A DNA stretch of 64,000 bases from Arenibacter sp. F20364 (GTDB lineage Bacteria; Bacteroidota; Bacteroidia; Flavobacteriales; Flavobacteriaceae). The stretch is taken from contig NZ_JALKBD010000004.1 in NCBI RefSeq assembly GCF_023015905.1, positions 186,001-250,000 on the forward strand, read 5' to 3'. Every line of letters begins with the position of its first letter. Position 1 is the stretch's first letter. A model generated the notes under the pieces. That model saw only the letters and a list, made by a program, of their open reading frames with translations, ran no database searches and was not told the origin of the DNA. The position numbers and the translations under genes were made by a program. Below, one piece after another: positions 26,546-35,171 of the stretch.

Positions 26546-27553
26546 ATGAACAAATGTGGCATCAGCATCCTTATTCCTTTTAAGAACACTGAGGAATTTC
26601 TACCGGCATGTATACAGTCTATCATCGACCAAACTTATGACGACTGGGAAGTCCTGGCGGTAAATGACCATTCTACCGACAATAGCCATAGAATTATAGA
26701 CTCATATGCGAAAAAGGACAACAGAATAAACCTATTGGAAAATGAAGGCCATGGAATTATAGAAGCATTAAGAACAGCTTATTCCCGTTCCAAAGGCACT
26801 TTTATAACTAGGATGGATTCGGATGACATTATGTCCCCTAATAAGTTGGAAATTATGGTTACTTTCCTCCAGCAACATGGAGATGGACATGTGGCTCTTG
26901 GAAAGGTAAAATACTTTTCCAAAGAGGGTGTTGGAGGTGGATACAAAAGTTATGAAAAGTGGTTGAACCACCTCACGGAAAAGGGTCTCAATTATTCGGA
27001 AATATATAAGGAATGTGTAATCCCCTCCCCTTGTTGGATGGTGTATAGAAAGGATTTGGAAAGGGCAGGATCATTTTCCCCAGATCGCTATCCAGAAGAT
27101 TACGATCTGGCATTCCGGTTTTATGAGTCCGGTCTAAAATGTATTCCTTGCAGCGAAACACTTCATTACTGGCGCGATTATGGCCATAGAACTTCCAGAA
27201 CCAGTGAGCACTACGCCCAAAATTTTTTCTTGGACATTAAACTCAAGTATTTTCTTAAATTGGAACATGACAGTCAAAGACCATTGGTGCTTTGGGGTGC
27301 GGGAAACAAAGGGAAGAATTTGGCCAAAAATCTTTTGGAAAAAAAATTGGATTTTACATGGGTGTGCAACAACTCCAATAAGATTGGATTGGATATATAT
27401 AACAAGAAAATGTATCACTATCTAAAAATAAATAAGCTCCAACAAGCCCAAATTATAATTACCGTTGCTAACAAAGAAGCTCAGGAATTTATAAAAGACT
27501 ATTTGCTGGCTCAAGGAAAAAAACCTGTTCTAGATTACTTCTTCTTTTGTTAA
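26546..27553 (+). CDS. Family-2 glycosyltransferase with a C-terminal Rossmann-like domain
   Basis: The N-terminal domain (about 1-240) is a GT-A fold: ISILIPFKNTEEFLPACIQSI at the start, VNDHSTDNS for nucleotide binding, and RMDSDDIMSP (Asp91-Asp94) as the DXD-like metal site. It transfers a sugar from a nucleotide donor to a surface or cell-wall acceptor. The last ~90 residues form a second domain beginning LVLWGAGNKGKNLAKNL (about 247-263), a glycine-rich nucleotide-binding turn, and ending in an unusual hydrophobic FFFC. Such tails occur in some flavobacterial GT2 proteins, but their role is not settled. The gene stands alone, 191 bases after the hydrolase gene. Confidence 0.85.
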   Translation: MNKCGISILIPFKNTEEFLPACIQSIIDQTYDDWEVLAVNDHSTDNSHRIIDSYAKKDNRINLLENEGHGIIEALRTAYSRSKGTFITRMDSDDIMSPNKLEIMVTFLQQHGDGHVALGKVKYFSKEGVGGGYKSYEKWLNHLTEKGLNYSEIYKECVIPSPCWMVYRKDLERAGSFSPDRYPEDYDLAFRFYESGLKCIPCSETLHYWRDYGHRTSRTSEHYAQNFFLDIKLKYFLKLEHDSQRPLVLWGAGNKGKNLAKNLLEKKLDFTWVCNNSNKIGLDIYNKKMYHYLKINKLQQAQIIITVANKEAQEFIKDYLLAQGKKPVLDYFFFC

Positions 27554-27658
27554 CACTGTCATTGAGGCGCTTGCGCAAAAAATATTCCTACTTTCCCCAG
27601 CGACTTATTTAGTTAACATATGGACCATAAATTTAAGACTGCCTCGAAATACTTTTCT

Positions 27659-27666
27659 TATATTTG
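27659..27666 (+). promoter_or_regulatory. Probable -7 box of the BatA-domain gene
   Basis: TATATTTG fits TAnnTTTG and is 17 bases before the ATG at 27684. No TTG at -33. Confidence 0.5.
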
Positions 27667-27683
27667 AAAAATAAAATTTAGGA

Positions 27684-29606
27684 ATGCTGTTTAAACATCC
27701 GGAACTCCTTTGGGCCCTTTTTCTTCTCCTTATTCCTATTTTCATTCATCTTTTTCAACTTCGTAGATTTAAGAAAACCCCATTTACCAATGTTAAAATA
27801 TTACAAAAAGTAGTAGCCGAATCCAGGAAGAGCAACTCCCTAAAAAAATGGCTGCTCTTGCTCACTCGTCTACTGCTACTAAGCACACTTATAGTTGCCT
27901 TTGCCCAACCCTTTATTCCCGGAAAATCGGCTCTGAAAAGCAATGAAATCGTCATTTACCTAGATAATTCCCTAAGTATGCAGGCCAAGATGGGAACGGG
28001 TACTTTATTGGAAAATATGGTGCAAGGGATACTGAAATCTGTTCCTGAAGAAAGTACCTTCACTCTTTTTACCAATGATAAGATATTTAGGGAGGTTCGT
28101 ATTGTGGATATCAAAAACGATTTGCTTGCCCTACCCTATTCCAACAACCAATTGCGGTTGGACGAAATCCATTTAAAGGCAAAAACCTTATTCTCGGATG
28201 CGGGCAGCACTCGTAAAGATCTGGTGTTGATTTCAGATTTTCAAAAGAGTCTTTATCCGCCTACTACGGATTCATTGCCCAATATAAATAGGCATTTGGT
28301 AAAATCGACACTGGAAAACCTTGTTAATATATCAATCGACACAGTATATATTAATACCATTTCCTCAGAAAAATTAGATTTGAAATGCATACTTTCCTCC
28401 AACACAGAAATGGATAATACTCCAATTTCCTTATATAATGGAGAAAAATTGATTGCAAAAACATCCGTTACCTTCGATAAGAATGAAAAAGGCGAAGTAA
28501 TTTTTACCATTCCGGCAAACGAGCTTATAGATGGCGAAATTCTGATCTCAGATTCAGGACTTAATTACGACAATCAACTTTACTTTAATATAGCCGAACA
28601 GGATAAAATCAGGGTATTATCCGTAGGGGATGTCAATAACGATTACTTAATGCGTATTTTTGACAAAGAGCCCTTCCAGTATTCCAATTTCAGTTTAAAA
28701 TCACTGAATTACAGCCTTTTGGAATCCCAGAATTTGATTATCCTCAATGAACTTAATTCCATCCCCATAGCCCTGCAAAACGCATTGCACGCCTTTAAAA
28801 ATAATGGAGGGGATTTGGTCGTTGTTCCTAGTAACCAAGCTGACAGGAATAATTACAACTCCTTTTTGATGGGTCTGTCCAATACAACACTCATTTCTTC
28901 GGTCATGGAAGATCGAAAAATTAGTCAGATTGCCTTTTCCCATCCCCTTTACAAAAATGTATTCGAAAAAGAGGTAACCAATTTCCAGTATCCTACAGTC
29001 AATGCGTTCTATAGTATTAAATCGACCCTACCAAAAATCCTTTCCTTTCAGAGTGGTGATCCGTTTTTGGTTGGGGAAGACGGAACTTATTTATTTACAG
29101 CATCCATATCCAGGGAAAATTCGAATATTTTAAATTCCCCCCTAATCGTGCCAACCTTATACAATATGGGTATGGCAAGCCTTAAGATTCCTAAGATTTA
29201 TGAAATTATCGGTAGCAAAACCACTGTAGATATCCCAGTTAGTCTCACAAAAGATAGGATTTTAAAAGTATCCCGTGATGATTTCGAATTTATTCCCTTT
29301 CAACAATCCTTTACCAACAAAACCACATTGACTTTTGATGATTATCCTGAGACTTCCGGGATATACAACATAACAGACGAAGGAAAGAATATTAAGAACA
29401 TAAGTTTCAACTTTCCCAGGGAGGAAAGTCAGCTAAATTATATGGACCTGAATGAGCTTAACGCAAGCAGTATAAACAACAATATTACAGCATTGTTCCA
29501 AAATATAGAAAAAGACAATAGCATCAATGAGCTTTGGAAATGGTTTGTTATTTTAGCATTAGCATTTATATTTATTGAGGTTCTTATCCAAAAATTCTTG
29601 AAATGA
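27684..29606 (+). CDS. BatA-domain membrane protein
   Basis: The first ~75 residues are the aerotolerance-regulator (BatA) N-terminal module: MLFKHPELLWALFLLLIPIFIHLFQLRRFKK with a first membrane helix, the segment TPFTNVKILQKV, and a second helix (LLLLTRLLLLSTLIVAFAQP). A von Willebrand-type domain follows with EIVIYLDNSLSMQ, the DxSxS metal site. The rest is a large extracytoplasmic region, closed by a C-terminal helix before the Lys tail. At 640 residues it is much longer than BatA itself, matching the long BatA-like proteins of Bacteroidota. The start of the dihydroorotase-like gene overlaps its stop (ATGA), so the two are translationally coupled. Function is unknown. Confidence 0.85.
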   Translation: MLFKHPELLWALFLLLIPIFIHLFQLRRFKKTPFTNVKILQKVVAESRKSNSLKKWLLLLTRLLLLSTLIVAFAQPFIPGKSALKSNEIVIYLDNSLSMQAKMGTGTLLENMVQGILKSVPEESTFTLFTNDKIFREVRIVDIKNDLLALPYSNNQLRLDEIHLKAKTLFSDAGSTRKDLVLISDFQKSLYPPTTDSLPNINRHLVKSTLENLVNISIDTVYINTISSEKLDLKCILSSNTEMDNTPISLYNGEKLIAKTSVTFDKNEKGEVIFTIPANELIDGEILISDSGLNYDNQLYFNIAEQDKIRVLSVGDVNNDYLMRIFDKEPFQYSNFSLKSLNYSLLESQNLIILNELNSIPIALQNALHAFKNNGGDLVVVPSNQADRNNYNSFLMGLSNTTLISSVMEDRKISQIAFSHPLYKNVFEKEVTNFQYPTVNAFYSIKSTLPKILSFQSGDPFLVGEDGTYLFTASISRENSNILNSPLIVPTLYNMGMASLKIPKIYEIIGSKTTVDIPVSLTKDRILKVSRDDFEFIPFQQSFTNKTTLTFDDYPETSGIYNITDEGKNIKNISFNFPREESQLNYMDLNELNASSINNNITALFQNIEKDNSINELWKWFVILALAFIFIEVLIQKFLK

Positions 29607-30856
29607 ACATACTTTTAAAATCTGCCAAGATAGTAGCTCCTTCCAACAAGGAGCTTCATTTAAAAAAGCGCGATATTTTTATAAAAAATGGGGTCATTGA
29701 AGAAATTGCCGCCAATTTGGATGTTCAAGGGAAAACAAAAGTCGTCCAATTAAAGAATTTACACGTATCCCTCGGATGGTTCGATTCCAGTGTGAGTTTT
29801 GGGGAACCGGGGTACGAGGAAAGGGAAACCATTGAAAATGGACTATATACAGCGGCAAAAAGTGGTTTTACCGATATTGTCCTAAACCCCAATACCAATC
29901 CCCTTCCTGACAGTAGCTCCGATATTGTTTTTTTAAAGAATGCCTCTAAAAATGCTGCTACCACACTGCATGCTTTGGGAACTTTGACCGTTAAGTCTGA
30001 AGGCGAAAGTTTGGCAGAACTGTATGATATGAAGAGTGCCGGAGCCGTAGGGTTTTATGATTACAAATTACCTTTAAAGAACTCAAACCTCTTAAAAATA
30101 GCGCTCCAATATACCCTTAATTTCGATGGACTGGTGCATTCTTTTCCTATGGATTTACAGATTGCCGGAAAAGGAATCGTGAACGAAGGGGAGGTATCTA
30201 CAAAACTGGGGCTAAAAGGAATTCCTCATTTAGCCGAGGAGCTAAATATTGTTCGGGATCTTTTTATATTGGAATATACGGGAGGTAAAATGCACGTTCC
30301 CACGATTTCGACGGCCAATTCCGTAAAACTCATTGCAGAAGCCAAAAAAAAGGGATTGGATGTTAGCTGCAGTGTTGCAGTACACAACCTATGTTTTACG
30401 GATGAGACCTTGGAAGAGTTCGATTCCCACTATAAATTGATGCCACCACTTAGAACCACATCGGACCGTAAGGCCTTGATAAAAGGTTTAAAGGATGGAA
30501 CCATAGATTTTGTTACCACAGACCATAGACCTATGGATATTGAACATAAAAGAGTGGAATTTGACAATGCCTCGGACGGGACTATAGGTTTGGAAAGCGC
30601 TTTTGGAATGTTGAACCAGATCTTTGATCTTGAAACCACCATTTCCCTATTGACCAAAGGTCGGGAAAGATATGGCATTTCAGCGCCTAGCCTGAAAATA
30701 GGTGAAAATGCATTACTTACCCTATTTGACCCCGACCGGGAATATACCTTTGAAGAGAAGGACATTTTATCCAACTCAAAGAATAGCTGCTTTTTGGGAA
30801 GTCAACTTAAGGGAAAGGTCTATGGAATAGTATCCAACAAGCAAATAATTAATTAA
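29603..30856 (+). CDS. Dihydroorotase-like amidohydrolase lacking metal ligands (probably inactive as an enzyme)
   Basis: The 417 residues align well with type I dihydroorotase. The hallmark SFGEPGYEERETIENG corresponds to the usual REPGxExKET, and AAKSGFTDIVLNPNTNP corresponds to the usual GGxTxVxxMPNT. But the metal-binding HxH is replaced by Ser63-x-Ser65 (DSSVSFGEPG), and the later HVxH is HVPT, losing another His. TDHRP keeps the catalytic Asp. The zinc site therefore cannot form normally. Known non-catalytic dihydroorotases exist as partners of aspartate carbamoyltransferase; here the partner encoded in cis is the BatA-like protein. I infer a structural or regulatory role and expect the true pyrC elsewhere in the genome. 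Confidence 0.85.
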   Translation: MNILLKSAKIVAPSNKELHLKKRDIFIKNGVIEEIAANLDVQGKTKVVQLKNLHVSLGWFDSSVSFGEPGYEERETIENGLYTAAKSGFTDIVLNPNTNPLPDSSSDIVFLKNASKNAATTLHALGTLTVKSEGESLAELYDMKSAGAVGFYDYKLPLKNSNLLKIALQYTLNFDGLVHSFPMDLQIAGKGIVNEGEVSTKLGLKGIPHLAEELNIVRDLFILEYTGGKMHVPTISTANSVKLIAEAKKKGLDVSCSVAVHNLCFTDETLEEFDSHYKLMPPLRTTSDRKALIKGLKDGTIDFVTTDHRPMDIEHKRVEFDNASDGTIGLESAFGMLNQIFDLETTISLLTKGRERYGISAPSLKIGENALLTLFDPDREYTFEEKDILSNSKNSCFLGSQLKGKVYGIVSNKQIIN

Positions 30857-30881
30857 TTTTATAGGAACTAAAAATTTAAAG

Positions 30882-31199
30882 ATGGACCAGAAAACTATAA
30901 GTGAGGGAAAAACAATGGCAATAATCAGTTACATTACAGTTATAGGTCTGCTCATTGCCTTTATTGTAAACAGCGATAAAAAGAACGAATTCGTTAAATT
31001 CCATATAGGACAATCATTAAGGGTATGGATATTGGCCATTGCACTTTCTATTGTACTTGGAATTATTGCTGCTACAATGGGTATGGGTATTCTACGAATT
31101 TTACAGTGGGCCCCATGGATTTTGGCTGTAATGGGTGCCATAAATGCCAATAACGGAAAATTGGAAAAATTACCTATTATCGGTTCTATTGGAGAATAA
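30882..31199 (+). CDS. Small membrane protein (DUF4870/Tic20-like), copy 1
   Basis: The 105-residue protein starts MDQKTISEGKTMAIISYITVI and has about three hydrophobic helices with a short polar tail. A segment FVKFHIGQSLRVW lies between the first two helices. This FxxFHxxQ pattern is the mark of the DUF4870/Tic20-like small membrane group; assignment to that group is by eye. Function is unknown. A clear paralog follows directly at 31282 (starts MDNVIKEGKTTAIVAYLT, has FARFHTRQAFG), so the pair arose by tandem duplication. A terminator separates the copies. Confidence 0.75.
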   Translation: MDQKTISEGKTMAIISYITVIGLLIAFIVNSDKKNEFVKFHIGQSLRVWILAIALSIVLGIIAATMGMGILRILQWAPWILAVMGAINANNGKLEKLPIIGSIGE

Positions 31200-31221
31200 T
31201 TACAACGATCAATAAACTTAG

Positions 31222-31246
31222 GGAGGTCTAAAAAGACCTCCTTTTT
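31222..31246 (+). terminator. Intrinsic terminator between the two small membrane protein genes
   Basis: GGAGGTCT pairs with AGACCTCC over an AAAA loop and is followed by five T residues. The -33 box of the next promoter begins inside this T-run. Confidence 0.9.
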
Positions 31247-31276
31247 GTTCAAATTTTTAAACTTGACCTAACTTTG
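31245..31276 (+). promoter_or_regulatory. Bacteroidota promoter of the second small membrane protein gene
   Basis: TTG at 31245-31247 is followed after 21 bases by TAACTTTG at 31269-31276, a full consensus match. The ATG is only five bases past the -7 box, so the mRNA may be leaderless. Confidence 0.8.
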
Positions 31277-31281
31277 CCCCT

Positions 31282-31608
31282 ATGGATAACGTTATTAAAG
31301 AAGGAAAGACTACGGCAATTGTAGCTTACCTCACTATGGTTGGAGCCTTGATTGCCATTTCGATGAATTCTGATCCCAAGAACGAGTTTGCCCGTTTTCA
31401 CACGAGACAGGCATTTGGACTGCATCTTGTTTTTCTTGGGTTTGCTATTTTCTTAAGCAATTGGTACAACGAGTATGCTTGGTATGGCCTCTATGTTTTT
31501 TACATTGTACTCTGGTTTTATGGCTTTCTTGGTGCCTTAAATAACAAGAAGCAGGAGGTACCTGTACTAGGTGCCTATTTTCAAAAATGGTTCACTTTTA
31601 TATCTTAG
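31282..31608 (+). CDS. Small membrane protein (DUF4870/Tic20-like), copy 2
   Basis: This 108-residue paralog of the preceding gene has three hydrophobic segments and the motif FARFHTRQAFGLHLV. The second half differs from copy 1, being rich in Tyr and Trp (LSNWYNEYAWYGLYVFYIVLWFYGF). The N-terminal alignment of the two proteins (MD...EGKT.AI) fixes the ATG at 31282, even though that leaves almost no leader after the -7 box. The esterase gene begins one base after the stop, so they are co-transcribed. Function is unknown; the pairing with a soluble esterase offers no firm clue. Confidence 0.78.
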   Translation: MDNVIKEGKTTAIVAYLTMVGALIAISMNSDPKNEFARFHTRQAFGLHLVFLGFAIFLSNWYNEYAWYGLYVFYIVLWFYGFLGALNNKKQEVPVLGAYFQKWFTFIS

Positions 31609-31609
31609 A

Positions 31610-32269
31610 ATGACAACAGCGCCCTTATCACTGGAACACCTTATTAGACCATCAAATATTACCGAGGGCAAGCCCCCAGTGCTTTTCATGTTCCACGGCT
31701 ACGGAAGCAATGAGGAAGATCTCTTTTCTTTTGCCGCCGAACTTCCAAAAGAACTTTGTATCATATCCGTTCGGGCCCCTTACCCAATGCAACCCTATGG
31801 CAATGCTTGGTATGCCATTACCTTTGAGGCTGAACAAGGCAAATGGAACAACGAAGAGCAAGCGGTTCTCTCCAGGGATAAAATTAAAGTATTCATTGAG
31901 GAAGCCTGTAAAACCTATGGGTTGGATGAAAACAATGTGACGCTACTCGGATTTAGCCAAGGCTCCATTCTGAGTTATGCCGTTGCCCTGTCCTATCCTC
32001 AGTTGGTTAAAAATGTAATCGCCTTAAGCGGTTATATAAATGAAAACCTAATTCTAAAGAATTATAAGGAAAATAATTATAATAATCTAAAGGTCTATGT
32101 CTCGCACGGCAGTGTAGATCAGGTAATACCGGTCTCCTGGGCACAAAAGGCCCCTGGTATTTTAAAAGAGGTAAACATTGATCATGTTTATGAGGAATTC
32201 CCTGTTGGCCATGGTGTGGCCCCACAGAATTTTTACTCCTTCAAGACCTGGCTGCAGGATAAAATTTAA
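31610..32269 (+). CDS. Alpha/beta-hydrolase, carboxylesterase/phospholipase type
   Basis: The ATG at 31610 gives 219 residues; an upstream GTG at 31571 lies inside the previous gene and is rejected. The fold shows FMFHGYGSNEEDLF (oxyanion strand and loop), the nucleophile elbow LLGFSQGSIL (Ser about residue 117), the Asp in SHGSVDQVIPV, and the His in PVGHGVAP. This set matches the carboxylesterase/acyl-protein thioesterase family. It has no signal peptide, so it acts in the cytoplasm on short acyl esters or thioesters. Its last four bases overlap the convergent gene at 32266. Confidence 0.9.
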   Translation: MTTAPLSLEHLIRPSNITEGKPPVLFMFHGYGSNEEDLFSFAAELPKELCIISVRAPYPMQPYGNAWYAITFEAEQGKWNNEEQAVLSRDKIKVFIEEACKTYGLDENNVTLLGFSQGSILSYAVALSYPQLVKNVIALSGYINENLILKNYKENNYNNLKVYVSHGSVDQVIPVSWAQKAPGILKEVNIDHVYEEFPVGHGVAPQNFYSFKTWLQDKI

Positions 32270-32760
32270 TTGCTACGGGTATATAACAAATGGTCGGTTA
32301 AGGAAAAATCTACTCCAAGATCATCCTTGAGTTCATATTTGATCAACACTTCGCCCCAATATTTCCCGTCTGAGAAATCGGCTAAAATCCATCTGTGGTT
32401 TAAAATTTTGATCTTGTTTATTTTAAAATGGCTTTCCATACCCTCATATGGGATAAGCGGGTTATCCCCTTTACTTTCGTTGGTCTCCAATAATTTATCC
32501 GATATGTAGAGACTGGGGTCTGTCAAATTAAGATGATCGTAGTAGGCCAAGGCATCATCATTATTCTCCAAAGAAAAATATTGGCTGTCCAAGACCTTTA
32601 AATGTAATTTCTGAATAGAATCCTCCAATTGCGTAAGTTGCTCCGCTTGGGCCTCTATTTTTGTGTTTTTTGCCTTCACCATGTTATTGGTACTTACAAA
32701 TTGGTAAAGTGCTATTAGGGCAACAAATATGAACAAATACAGGTAAATTTTATGTTTCAT
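32266..32760 (-). CDS. Membrane-anchored protein with a coiled coil, unknown function
   Basis: An N-terminal hydrophobic helix (about residues 4-22, LYLFIFVALIALYQFV) works as an anchor or uncleaved signal. It is followed by a short coiled coil (about 28-60, TKIEAQAEQLTQLEDSIQKL). The remaining ~100 residues look like a small alpha/beta domain outside the membrane, ending GEVLIKYELKDDLGVDFSLTD. I recognise no family or active-site motif. It overlaps the convergent esterase gene by four bases and is the downstream neighbour of the metallo-hydrolase gene on the same strand, 80 bases away. Confidence 0.7.
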   Translation of the reverse strand: MKHKIYLYLFIFVALIALYQFVSTNNMVKAKNTKIEAQAEQLTQLEDSIQKLHLKVLDSQYFSLENNDDALAYYDHLNLTDPSLYISDKLLETNESKGDNPLIPYEGMESHFKINKIKILNHRWILADFSDGKYWGEVLIKYELKDDLGVDFSLTDHLLYTRSN

Positions 32761-32839
32761 TCCTTTATTATCTATTTTATTGGTTTAATATTAATTGTTT
32801 TAAGTTGATAATTCCCTGGGGTATCACTATTAAGGCTGT

Positions 32840-33604
32840 TTACACCTCTATAACCAGATTATCATAGGCCAAATGCACGTTATTGGGAAGCTGTTCTTCA
32901 ACGTCATCATGGAAGCCCATTAGGTGGCTAATATGGGTAAGGTAGGCCGTAGCAGGTTTCACGATATCTATGAATTTCAAGGCTTCCTCCAAATTGAAAT
33001 GGGAATGATGGGGCTCTATTCGTAACGCATTTATCACCAAGGTTTTAACCCCCTTTATTTTTTCCATTTCTTCCTTTTCCATACTTTTTACATCGGTTAG
33101 GTACACAAAGTCCTGTATTCTAAACCCAAAAACCTGCAATCTATTGTGTTGCGCCTCTACAGGAATGGCCATTAAGTTGCCGATTCTGAAAGGCTTATTA
33201 TTTTTAATCGTATTGATCTCTACGGCGGGGGCACCAGGGTAGCGATTTTCATTGGCAAATATATAATTGAATCGCTCCTTGATGGAGTTAACTACACGTT
33301 CATGTGCAAAGATGGGTATGTCCCCTTGTCTGAAAAAAAATGGTCTTATATCATCTATACCTGCAGTATGGTCGGAATGTTCGTGGGTAAATAAAATTCC
33401 ATCTATCTTTTCCACATTATTGGTAAGCATTTGCTGTCTAAAATCGGGGCCACAATCTATTACATAATTATAGGAATCCCAAGAAACCATTACTGAAACC
33501 CGCAGCCGTTTATCCTTGGGATTATTGCTTAAACAGACAGGGTGTTTGCTCCCAATTACGGGGATTCCCTGCGATGTTCCAGTACCTAAAAAAGTTAATT
33601 TCAA
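32840..33604 (-). CDS. Metallo-beta-lactamase-fold hydrolase (PhnP-like)
   Basis: The 254-residue protein has the core metal motif THEHSDHTAGIDD (HxHxDH). It opens with MKLTFLGTGTSQGIP, and the later ligands are in PVEAQHNRLQVFGF, YLTDV and ITHISHL. The GTGTSQGIP start and short-patch zinc ligands place it with the PhnP/cyclic-phosphodiesterase-like branch, though no phosphonate genes are near. The start codon is TTG at 33604: homologs begin with the same MKxTFLGTG, an in-frame stop lies four codons upstream, and there is no ATG in between. Substrate is unknown. Confidence 0.88.
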   Translation of the reverse strand: MKLTFLGTGTSQGIPVIGSKHPVCLSNNPKDKRLRVSVMVSWDSYNYVIDCGPDFRQQMLTNNVEKIDGILFTHEHSDHTAGIDDIRPFFFRQGDIPIFAHERVVNSIKERFNYIFANENRYPGAPAVEINTIKNNKPFRIGNLMAIPVEAQHNRLQVFGFRIQDFVYLTDVKSMEKEEMEKIKGVKTLVINALRIEPHHSHFNLEEALKFIDIVKPATAYLTHISHLMGFHDDVEEQLPNNVHLAYDNLVIEV

Positions 33605-33664
33605 TCTTATATCTATTTAATCCAAATTTATAACTATTTTATTTAATAGATAACTCAATCTTTT

Positions 33665-33672
33665 TAACTTTG
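33665..33672 (+). promoter_or_regulatory. Probable -7 box of the conserved gene at 33693
   Basis: TAACTTTG is an exact consensus match, 20 bases before the ATG. No TTG is seen at -33. Confidence 0.55.
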
Positions 33673-33692
33673 CTACAAGCAAATAAGACACT

Positions 33693-35153
33693 ATGTCCAA
33701 TATTTTTAAGAAAGAAATCGCTTTTACCAATGTTCCGTCCATTAAGGCAAAAACCTTAAGGATAAATTTGAATCCAGATATTTACGGTACATTTTCTGAA
33801 ATAGGCGCAGGACAAGAAACTTCCGCGCACTTTTTTAGGTCGGGCGGTGCTTCTGGTACCATTGCCAAGGCAATGAGTGCATACGACAAGGATTTTAGTG
33901 ATGCTATTTATGGTATAGAGGAAGACGGTAGGTATGTAACCCAGTCCAGATTAAAAAAAATGTTGGCCCATGAAATGGAAAACATGGACAATAGGATAAG
34001 TCGGGAAAAACATCCCGACAGATTGTTTTTTTCCTATGCCAATACTGTTGCTACTATTGATTTCTCCAAGAGATACAAAGGGCACGGATGGATCGGAATA
34101 CGTTACCAATTGGATCCCAAACAAAAAGAATTAAACGAAATTATCCTACATATCCGCTTTAAGCAGAATGAAGCGAGGTTACAACAGGAAACCTTGGGTA
34201 TTGTTGGTGTCAATCTTATTTACGGTGCATTTTACAAATATGACAAGCCTAGAAAATTACTAAAATACCTTTATGACCATATTGACAAGGATACGGTTGA
34301 AATAGATTTGGTTAATTTTTCTGGACCTAATTTTGCAGAAGTCGATAACAGGTTAATGAGTTTACAGCTTGTTAAGAATGATATGACCGATGCCGTAATG
34401 TTTGGACCTGATGGCAATAATCTTTTGCCGGCAACCATTCTTTACAAAAAAAATATATTGGCCCTACGCGGAAGCTTTAGACCGGTGACCAAGGTCAATA
34501 TGGATATGTTTAAAAAATCCTATGAAATATTCATCAGGGAGCCCAGTGTTGAGGAGGAGAATACCGTAGTAATTTTTGAAATTACCCTTTCCAACCTTCG
34601 AGCTTCCGGAGAGATAGATGAACAGGATTTTATGGATCGGGCGGAACTATTATGTTCCTTGGGCCATACGGTAATGATTTCCAAATTTCAGGAGTATTTT
34701 AAACTCGTTGAATATTTTAGCAATTACACCAAATCCAAGATTGGCCTAACCATGGGGGTAAACAATTTGGTCGATATTTTTGATGAAAAATACTACCGTC
34801 ATCTTAGTGGTGGGATCCTAGAGGCTTTTGGTAAATTATTCTTTAAAGACCTAAAAGTTTACCTTTACCCAATGCGCAACGAGGAAACTGGGCAAATTAT
34901 GACCAGTAACACTATAAAAGTACACCCTAGAATGAAGGAATTGTACAAATTCTTCAAGTACAATGGTAAGGTAATGGACATTATAGATTACGACCCGGAG
35001 ATATTACATGTTTTCTCAAGGGACGTTCTCAAAAAAATAATTACTGGCGAAGAAGGTTGGGAATCCGTACTTCCTGAGGGTATCGCGGAAATAATAAAAA
35101 AGAAAAAACTTTTTACCCGCAAACCAGTTGGGGAAGAACAGGAAAAAGTATAA
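33693..35153 (+). CDS. Conserved protein of unknown function, 486 residues
   Basis: I remember relatives of this sequence under conflicting names in flavobacterial annotation (for example TonB-dependent receptor or nicotinate adenylyltransferase), none convincing. There is no signal peptide or beta-barrel pattern, so an outer-membrane receptor is unlikely, and no HxGH nucleotidyl-transfer motif is seen. The N terminus carries FSEIGAGQETSAHFFRSGGASGTIAKAMSAYD with many small residues. The middle has AVMFGPDGNNLLPATILYKKN and LRGSFRPVTKVNMDM, and the C-terminal third has LSGGILEAFGKLFFKDLKVYLYP. It appears to be a soluble cytoplasmic protein. The gene is alone between a metallo-hydrolase and a peroxiredoxin gene. 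Confidence 0.8.
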   Translation: MSNIFKKEIAFTNVPSIKAKTLRINLNPDIYGTFSEIGAGQETSAHFFRSGGASGTIAKAMSAYDKDFSDAIYGIEEDGRYVTQSRLKKMLAHEMENMDNRISREKHPDRLFFSYANTVATIDFSKRYKGHGWIGIRYQLDPKQKELNEIILHIRFKQNEARLQQETLGIVGVNLIYGAFYKYDKPRKLLKYLYDHIDKDTVEIDLVNFSGPNFAEVDNRLMSLQLVKNDMTDAVMFGPDGNNLLPATILYKKNILALRGSFRPVTKVNMDMFKKSYEIFIREPSVEEENTVVIFEITLSNLRASGEIDEQDFMDRAELLCSLGHTVMISKFQEYFKLVEYFSNYTKSKIGLTMGVNNLVDIFDEKYYRHLSGGILEAFGKLFFKDLKVYLYPMRNEETGQIMTSNTIKVHPRMKELYKFFKYNGKVMDIIDYDPEILHVFSRDVLKKIITGEEGWESVLPEGIAEIIKKKKLFTRKPVGEEQEKV

Positions 35154-35171
35154 CACATCAATAATCCTTAA

